From Akkermansia sp. RCC_12PD (GTDB lineage: Bacteria > Verrucomicrobiota > Verrucomicrobiia > Verrucomicrobiales > Akkermansiaceae), in contig NZ_CP143889.1 of NCBI RefSeq assembly GCF_036417355.1, positions 2,418,001-2,482,000 of the forward strand: a stretch of 64,000 bases of DNA. The letters run 5' to 3'. Below are positions 56,497 through 64,000 of this stretch, in pieces. The notes beneath the pieces are model-generated. The model had not been told where the DNA came from and ran no database searches. It was given only the letters and a program-made list of their open reading frames with translations. The position numbers and the translations under genes were made by a program. Position 1 is the first letter of the stretch, and each line of letters starts with the position of its first letter.

Positions 56497-57009
56497 ATGA
56501 TTAAGTATGTTCCCGTCTTTGGCCTTTTTCTGATTGGTGGGCTGGTCTCCCATGCCGTGGAAAATTCTGTGGCCGTTCCTCCGTCTACCTCCGATACGCC
56601 GGAGGCGCCGCTTCCTTCCGGGGAATTGCTTTCCGACCATGTGGCGGAAGCCGAGTTCACGGGCATCATTCACAGAAAGTGCATGTTCAGGACTTCCCTG
56701 TGCCCGGACAAATGCGCCCATCCCAAGGACTTCGCCACCTTCCGGATCATCAAGTACCTGGATTACCGGAAGCCGGGCAAATATGGCGATGAGAAGCAGG
56801 AAAAGCTGATGGTTGACGTAAATCCGGATCACAAGCCCATTCTCCAGGATGCCTCCATCCTGAAGCAGATTGCCGCGTTCAAACCGGGTGACAAGGTTGT
56901 TCTGCACTGGTCCCATTATTATATGCACAAGGATTCCAGTTCCTTCCCGGAGCGGCCCGTGATTTCCATACAGCCTCTTTCTCCGTCCGGCAGGGAGAAG
57001 AAAGAGTGA
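56497..57009 (+). CDS. Small secreted protein, unknown, cysteine-containing
   Basis: A 170-residue protein from the ATG at 56497, with signal peptide MIKYVPVFGLFLIGGLVSHA. The mature part holds a short cysteine cluster (HRKCMFRTSLCPDKCAHPKD) and a beta-rich domain ending GDKVVLHWSHYYMHKDSSSF, which could bind a metal or form disulfides. No family recognised. It stands alone between the YiiX-like gene and the sialidase. Confidence 0.6.
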   Translation: MIKYVPVFGLFLIGGLVSHAVENSVAVPPSTSDTPEAPLPSGELLSDHVAEAEFTGIIHRKCMFRTSLCPDKCAHPKDFATFRIIKYLDYRKPGKYGDEKQEKLMVDVNPDHKPILQDASILKQIAAFKPGDKVVLHWSHYYMHKDSSSFPERPVISIQPLSPSGREKKE

Positions 57010-57151
57010 CTTCTGGTCTTTTTGCAGAAAAGCGGGCCGGGCTGGACTTGAAAATGCGGGGTGTGCTAGGAACCACGCTGGTAATGGCACGATGGACGGA
57101 TAAGAATGATGCGTCCATCGCGTAGTTACCGTTACACACCATATTTACACC

Positions 57152-59200
57152 ATGCGTTTACCTTTGAACAACTTGACAGTACTCTCCCTGCTGTGCGCGC
57201 TGGGAATGTCCATGACTGCTGCCCTGGGTACGGAAAGCTTTGAACAAGCCAAACGTGGCACGTTCACCAGCCTGCAGACCAAATACGGTCCCCTGTCCTG
57301 TGCGGATGGAGTGGCGGAAATCGGGGGAACCGGAAAATCCGGAAATTCTTCATTACGGATGTTCGGCGGGAAAGATGCCGAACTCAAACTGGACTTGAAG
57401 GACATACCCTCCACGGAAGTGCGGCTTTCCGCCTGGGCGGAACGCTGGACGGGGCAGGCCCCTTTTGAATTTTCCATCACGGCGGTTGGCCCCCAGGGAG
57501 AAAAGGAAATCTATGACGGCAAAAATATCAGGACGGGCGGGTTTAAGACAAAGATTGAAACGCGCGTTCCTGCAGGCACCCGTTCCCTGGTTTTCAAGCT
57601 GACGGCTCCGGAAAACAAAGGATTGAAGCTGGACGACCTGTTCATTGTCCCTTCCATTCCCATGAAAGTGGACCCTCGCGTGGAAATGTCCGCCCCGGTG
57701 GCTCCCGTGATGAAGCGCATCCCGGACAATCCCGTTCTTTCCGTGAACGTGAAAACGGAAGGATGCCTGAATCCCGTTTCCCTGAATGCCGTTAATCTGG
57801 ATTTCTCCGGCACGGACAGGCTGGCGGACATTGAATCCGTGACGGTGCTGCGCGGCGGGGAAAAACCGGAAATCCCTGAGGGAGCGGCTACATTCCCTGG
57901 AGACCCGGCCCAGGTTCTGGGTACGGTCCGTGTTTCCGGCGGCATGAAGCCCCGGATTTCCGTCAGGGGCCGCTTGGAACTGGAACCCGGCGACAACCAC
58001 ATGTGGGTGTGTGTCACGATGAAGGACGGAGCCTCCCTGGACGGCAAGGTGGTTGTGCGCCCTGCCAGCGTCGTGGCTGGCAACAAACTGATGAAAGTGG
58101 CGGATGCCATCCCTGTGGCGCAGCGAATTGGCGTGGCTGTGGTGAGGCCCGGGGATTTTAACTCCAAATTCTACCGCATTCCCGGCTTGGTACGGACGAA
58201 AAAAGGGACCCTCCTGGCGGTTTACGATATCCGCTATAACCATTCCGGCGACCTTCCGGCCAATATCGACGTAGGCGTGAGCCGTTCCACGGATGGGGGG
58301 CGCACCTGGTCCGATGTGAAAATTGCCGTGGACGATTCCAAAATAGACCCAGCCAGGAAAGACGCCAAGGGCGTGGGAGACCCCTCCATTCTGCTGGATG
58401 AAAAAAACGGCCGCGTGTGGGTGGCCGCCATCTGGAGCTACAGGCATTCCATCTGGGGCAGCAAGTCAGGGGGCAATTCCCCGGAAACCTGCGGCCAGCT
58501 GGTACTCGCCAGCAGCGACGACGACGGCCTCACCTGGTCCAAGCCCGTCAACATTACGGAACAGACCAAAGACAAAGGATGGCGGATTCTGTTCAACGGA
58601 CCCGGAAACGGCATCTGCATGAAGGACGGCACCCTCGTTTTTGCCGCCCAGTACTGGGATGGCAAGGGAGTGCCGTGGTCCACGATCGTTTATTCCCAAG
58701 ACCAGGGCAAGACCTGGCACTGCGGTACGGGTGTCAGTCAGCAGACCACGGAAGCGCAGGTTATTGAACTGAAAGATGGCTCCGTCATGATCAATGCCCG
58801 CTGCAACTGGGGCGGTTCCCGCGTGGTGGGAGTGACGAAGGATCTGGGCAAGACTTGGGAAAAACATCCCACCAGCCGTACTGCCCAGCTCAGGGAGCCC
58901 GTCTGCCAGGGCAGCATCCTTGCCGTGGACGCCGTGCCCGGAGCGGGCAGACTGGTTCTGTTTTCCAATCCGAATACGACATCGGGCCGTTCCCATATGA
59001 CGCTCAAGGCCTCTGCGGATGACGCTTCCTCCTGGCCGGAAGACAAATGGCTCCTGTACGACGAGCGCGGTTGCTGGGGGTACTCCTGCCTGGCGCCTGT
59101 GGATAAAAACCACATCGGCGTCCTGTATGAGGGCAGGGGCGCTTTAAACTTCCTGAAGATTCCTTACAAGGAAGCCCTCAATCCTCCGGCCGGGCGCTGA
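57152..59200 (+). CDS. Secreted exo-alpha-sialidase, GH33
   Basis: A 682-residue exported sialidase that would release terminal sialic acid from mucin glycans. The signal peptide is MRLPLNNLTVLSLLCALGMS plus MTAALG. Residues ~30-180 form a beta-sandwich (carbohydrate-binding-like), and ~190-330 the sialidase N-terminal domain (SVNVKTEGCLNPVSLNAVNL). The catalytic propeller begins with the FRIP-type motif FYRIPGLV (about 341). It has Asp boxes STDGGRTW (~377), SDDDGLTW (~454), SQDQGKTW (~514) and TKDLGKTW (~563). The C-terminal GCWGYSCLAPVDKNHIGVLY supplies the catalytic Tyr/Glu region. A terminator follows. Neighbouring fucose genes fit a mucin-feeding lifestyle. Confidence 0.94.
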   Translation: MRLPLNNLTVLSLLCALGMSMTAALGTESFEQAKRGTFTSLQTKYGPLSCADGVAEIGGTGKSGNSSLRMFGGKDAELKLDLKDIPSTEVRLSAWAERWTGQAPFEFSITAVGPQGEKEIYDGKNIRTGGFKTKIETRVPAGTRSLVFKLTAPENKGLKLDDLFIVPSIPMKVDPRVEMSAPVAPVMKRIPDNPVLSVNVKTEGCLNPVSLNAVNLDFSGTDRLADIESVTVLRGGEKPEIPEGAATFPGDPAQVLGTVRVSGGMKPRISVRGRLELEPGDNHMWVCVTMKDGASLDGKVVVRPASVVAGNKLMKVADAIPVAQRIGVAVVRPGDFNSKFYRIPGLVRTKKGTLLAVYDIRYNHSGDLPANIDVGVSRSTDGGRTWSDVKIAVDDSKIDPARKDAKGVGDPSILLDEKNGRVWVAAIWSYRHSIWGSKSGGNSPETCGQLVLASSDDDGLTWSKPVNITEQTKDKGWRILFNGPGNGICMKDGTLVFAAQYWDGKGVPWSTIVYSQDQGKTWHCGTGVSQQTTEAQVIELKDGSVMINARCNWGGSRVVGVTKDLGKTWEKHPTSRTAQLREPVCQGSILAVDAVPGAGRLVLFSNPNTTSGRSHMTLKASADDASSWPEDKWLLYDERGCWGYSCLAPVDKNHIGVLYEGRGALNFLKIPYKEALNPPAGR

Positions 59201-59236
59201 GCTTTTTCCGGCAGAACCCCGGTTTGGTGGAATTCG

Positions 59237-59270
59237 AGCCGCTTCGCTTCCTATGCGGGGCGGCTTTTTC
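59237..59270 (+). terminator. Intrinsic terminator of the sialidase gene
   Basis: AGCCGC (59237-59242) pairs with GCGGCT (59260-59265), with possible extra pairs inside, followed by TTTTCTTTT. Confidence 0.8.
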
Positions 59271-59282
59271 TTTTCCCGCTGG

Positions 59283-59876
59283 TCAGGACAGGAAGGAAGC
59301 CAGAGCCTCCTTCAGCATGTTCCGGGCGCGGAACAGAAGGCTTTTAGTAGCCGGAACGGTCATTTCCAGCGTTTTGGCTATCTCCTCGTAAGGCATGTTC
59401 TCAAAGCGGCGGAGCTGGACGGCCAGGCGCGCCTTTTCCGGCAGGGCTGCAATGGCGTCATCCACGGCTTGCTGAAGCTCCGTTTGTTGTAGCGCGGCGT
59501 CCGGGGATTGGGAGCCTTCCAGAAACAGAATAGCACCTCCTTCCTCCTCAATGGCATCCGCAGATGTGGTGGGCTTGCGCTTCTGGCGGCGGACTTCATT
59601 GAATACCAGATTACGGAGAATCGTGAACATCCAGGTGGTGAAACGGGCGGAAGGTTCGTAATTCTTCGCTCCGCGCCATACGCGGATGAATACCTGCTGG
59701 GCAATGTCTTCCACTTCCGGACCGTTGTTCAGCATGCGGGCCACCGTGGCGTACACGGAATGCTGGTGTTTGCGGATCAGCATTTCCATGGCGGAGGCGT
59801 CCCCGTCCCTGACCCTCAGCATCAGCAGGGCGTCTTCGTCCGGTACGGCGGATGGCATGTCTCGTGCTTCGTCCAT
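59283..59876 (-). CDS. ECF-type RNA polymerase sigma factor
   Basis: A 197-residue sigma-70 family protein starting at the ATG at 59876. Region 2 is seen as MEMLIRKHQHSVYATVARML, VEDIAQQVFIRVWRGAKNYE and FTTWMFTILRNLVFNEVRRQ. Region 4 is AIAALPEKARLAVQLRRFEN with the helix-turn-helix MPYEEIAKTLEMTVPATKSL. It is convergent with the sialidase gene. No anti-sigma gene lies next to it, which is unusual; its regulon is unknown. Confidence 0.9.
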   Translation of the reverse strand: MDEARDMPSAVPDEDALLMLRVRDGDASAMEMLIRKHQHSVYATVARMLNNGPEVEDIAQQVFIRVWRGAKNYEPSARFTTWMFTILRNLVFNEVRRQKRKPTTSADAIEEEGGAILFLEGSQSPDAALQQTELQQAVDDAIAALPEKARLAVQLRRFENMPYEEIAKTLEMTVPATKSLLFRARNMLKEALASFLS

Positions 59877-60117
59877 GAAAAGTCCCTTGTATAAACACTG
59901 CACCCGGGGGAAAGTTGCGTCCGGAAGGGCGAATGGCCCGGAAAATATATTTATCCCATTCTTCCGGAATGACGAGATGAAAACGGGTCTGTTCCCTCTT
60001 TTCGAAGGATTCCGTCCGGAGGATGGAAAGGAATGGATTTCCTGGTAATCCAGGATCCCATATCGGAAATGCCGGGAAAAATCTTCCGGCATTTTCCTGT
60101 CCTGTTGGCCGGAATGA

Positions 60118-62175
<2,058 letters not shown>

Positions 62176-62294
62176 TCCTCCATCCATTTCCCGGAAGCCG
62201 GGTGGAGGCTTCCGGGAATGGTGGGGTCTTCCGGGTGCGGAAGTGTTAAAAATGGGATGACACCGCATCAATTTGTGTTATTGTGCCCTGTAAG

Positions 62295-63242
62295 ATGAAT
62301 ACCTTTTTTCATATAGCAGGGACGGCTTCACTTTCTCTGGCCGTAGCTCCCGCCACTCTCGCCGCTCCGGTCTGGGAGATTGATTTCAACAAGGGACTGG
62401 AGACGGCCAGGGACGGAAACCGCACCGTGATGGTGGAATTCACCGGTTCCGACTGGTGCCCGCCCTGCAAATACCTGCGCAGTACCATTCTGGACTCTCC
62501 GGAATTTGCAAACTATGCGGAAAGAAACAAGCTGGTGCTTGTGGAACTGGACTTTCCGCGTACGCCGGGGAAAATCTCTAAGGAACTCATGAAGGAACGA
62601 GAGGACATTATGCGGCGGTATGGCGTTACCGGTTTTCCCACCGTGATGCTGATGGACGGAACCGGAGCTCCCTATGCCCGGATCGTGGGGCCCACAAAAA
62701 CGGCGCCGGAATATCTGGAAAAGCTGACAAAGGCCCAGGATCTGAAAAATTCGCTGAACGGGGAAATTGCCGTTGCCCGGAAGCTCTCCGGCAGCGAACG
62801 GGCTGCCGCCCTGGCGAAGGCTCTGGAAAAAGTGCCCGCGGAATTGCAGGGATACCACAAGGAATTGATCGCGGAAATCATGGCGTCTGACCCGGAAGAC
62901 CGGTTCGGATTTGGAAAGAAGGAGAAGGAAGCGCGCATGATGGCGCAGCAAAGTGAGATGCTTGAGCAATTTTATCTCTCTCAGAGGGGGAAGATAAGAG
63001 GTGAGGAGCTCCGGAAGAGCCGCGAAGAAGCTGAAAAAATACTGTCGTCTCCCGATCTCCTGCCACCAATCCGTTTGAAACTGAATAAATTCATCAGTGA
63101 CAGCTATGCCTTGGAACGCAACTATCCTAAATCCCTTGAATACCTGAAAAGCGCACGCGATTCCGATCCCGGCTCCAAGGAATCCTCCAGGCTGCAACCC
63201 TGGATAGAAAATATGGAAAAAATCATAGCACGCGAAAAATAA
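62295..63242 (+). CDS. Secreted thioredoxin-fold protein
   Basis: A 315-residue protein. The signal peptide is MNTFFHIAGTASLSLAVAPA plus TLAA. The thioredoxin-like domain follows (VMVEFTGSDWCPPCKYLRST) with active-site CPPC at residues 55-58 and a cis-Pro loop GVTGFPTVMLMDG. The C-terminal ~150 residues are helical and charged (SGSERAAALAKALEKVPAEL, SREEAEKILSSPDLLPPIR), perhaps a TPR-like extension. An upstream in-frame GTG (62283) is a less likely start. A role in periplasmic disulfide handling is inferred. Confidence 0.85.
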   Translation: MNTFFHIAGTASLSLAVAPATLAAPVWEIDFNKGLETARDGNRTVMVEFTGSDWCPPCKYLRSTILDSPEFANYAERNKLVLVELDFPRTPGKISKELMKEREDIMRRYGVTGFPTVMLMDGTGAPYARIVGPTKTAPEYLEKLTKAQDLKNSLNGEIAVARKLSGSERAAALAKALEKVPAELQGYHKELIAEIMASDPEDRFGFGKKEKEARMMAQQSEMLEQFYLSQRGKIRGEELRKSREEAEKILSSPDLLPPIRLKLNKFISDSYALERNYPKSLEYLKSARDSDPGSKESSRLQPWIENMEKIIAREK

Positions 63243-63299
63243 GAGGGCTGCATTCCTTGTTCTTGCTATTTTCCCGTTCATGCGGCTGAATACGGTTTC

Positions 63300-63321
63300 C
63301 TTCCCTCCCCACGGAGGGAAG
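63300..63321 (+). terminator. Intrinsic terminator of the thioredoxin-fold gene
   Basis: A 9-bp stem (CTTCCCTCC at 63300-63308, GGAGGGAAG at 63313-63321) with a 4-base loop, then AGTGATTTTTCC. Confidence 0.75.
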
Positions 63322-63370
63322 AGTGATTTTTCCGTATAATATTTAGACAAAGGAAAGATGGCATTCCGCT

Positions 63371-63979
63371 ATGATGATAGAAAGACCGCAAGACGAGGAA
63401 ATGAATATGTCCGCACAGGCCATGGAACAGGAAATGAATGAGGATGCCGATCATCTGCTGAGCTGGGATGAATGGCTGCGCCGCCATGTGTCCCAGCTTC
63501 TCCTGTTCGCACGCCAGCAATCCCGTTCCCCGGAGGATGCGGAGGACATTCTCCAGGATGCCCTGGTCCGCCTGGCGCGCAAGGAAGCCGCAGGAGAATT
63601 CGTGGGCGGCCAGGAAGCGTGGCTCTCCTATGTCTTTGCCTCCATCCGCCGCCTGGCCGTGGACTATGGCCGCAAGGCGGACCGCCGCCAGAGGCGCGAG
63701 GACGAGGCGTGCAGCGCCGATCCGGCGCAGGATGCGTGTACGGACCCCTGGTTTTCCAGCTCTGCTGCGGATGAGGAGCTCAAGCAATTCATGGAGATGC
63801 AGCTCAAAAAGCTCCCTTCCAAATTTTCCGAAGTCATTGTGCTGAAAATATGGGGTGAACAGACCTTCCTGCAAATAGCGGAGACGCTGGAAATATCCCA
63901 GAACACGGTGGCAAGCCGCTACCGCTACGGCATTGACATGCTCCGGAAAGCGTTGAGAAACAGAAAAGAAGAAATTTGA
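63371..63979 (+). CDS. ECF-like RNA polymerase sigma factor
   Basis: A 202-residue sigma-70 family protein. Region 2 has HVSQLLLFARQQSRSPEDAE, DILQDALVRLARKEA and LSYVFASIRRLAVDYGRKAD. Region 4 has LKKLPSKFSEVIVLKIWGEQ and the helix-turn-helix FLQIAETLEISQNTVASRYR. The N-terminal 30 residues (MIERPQDEEMNMSAQAMEQE) are acidic and probably disordered; later in-frame ATGs are alternative starts. The window ends 21 bp after the stop, so a downstream anti-sigma gene would not be seen. Confidence 0.9.
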   Translation: MMIERPQDEEMNMSAQAMEQEMNEDADHLLSWDEWLRRHVSQLLLFARQQSRSPEDAEDILQDALVRLARKEAAGEFVGGQEAWLSYVFASIRRLAVDYGRKADRRQRREDEACSADPAQDACTDPWFSSSAADEELKQFMEMQLKKLPSKFSEVIVLKIWGEQTFLQIAETLEISQNTVASRYRYGIDMLRKALRNRKEEI

Positions 63980-64000
63980 ACATACCTGCTCCACTCTTAT

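Overview
The window looks like a chromosomal segment of a mucin-degrading Verrucomicrobiota bacterium, most likely Akkermansia. This is inferred from gene content: a complete L-fucose operon, a secreted sialidase, a hexuronate operon and three PEP-CTERM proteins, with coding GC judged by eye at about 55 %. No species-level marker such as rRNA is present, and I saw no tRNA, rRNA or CRISPR array.

Layout. 1-10 kb (mostly minus strand): end of an APC amino-acid antiporter, glutamate dehydrogenase, a REP-type (RAYT) transposase bracketed by GGGGTCAG/CTGACCCC ends, a secreted protein gene broken by a frameshift in an A7 run, and a PTS-IIA-like gene overlapping a ClC chloride channel gene. On the plus strand follow a YcxB-like protein and a Nudix hydrolase. 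10-22 kb: a PEP-CTERM protein, an RND efflux operon (adaptor, pump, outer-membrane channel), an exported M3 peptidase and citramalate synthase. 22.7-26.5 kb: an IS1595-family element with 34-bp imperfect ends. Besides its transposase it carries passenger genes: an outer-membrane barrel, an HTH protein, and a very AT-rich pair encoding a two-helix membrane protein and an 87-residue basic protein. It appears to have landed in the signal-peptide region of a secreted-protein gene that has since decayed.

27-39 kb: a membrane protein, a PUR-domain protein, Mrp, a MATE exporter and a tandem PH-like membrane protein. The plus-strand hexuronate operon kdgK / uxuA-SDR fusion / uxaC / eda / exuT encodes uptake of glucuronate and its conversion through fructuronate, mannonate, KDG and KDPG to pyruvate and glyceraldehyde-3-phosphate. 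uxaC is frameshifted at a second A7 run. 39.7-46.3 kb: a biotin-dependent carboxyltransferase subunit, cardiolipin synthase, thyA-folA and two more PEP-CTERM genes.

All three PEP-CTERM genes lie beside a 170-180 bp AT-rich module. Each module is bounded by 15-bp palindromes of the form CGGATT-N3-AATCCG. 47-54 kb: the minus-strand fucose operon fucP-fucI-(four-helix cassette)-fucK-fucA. The four-helix-bundle gene is flanked by about 28-bp inverted repeats and resembles an rRNA intervening-sequence cassette placed between fucI and fucK. 54-64 kb: an uncharacterised helical protein gene paired with a YiiX-like permuted papain peptidase, a secreted protein, a GH33 sialidase, two ECF-type sigma factors, a TPP riboswitch with thiC, and a secreted thioredoxin-fold protein.
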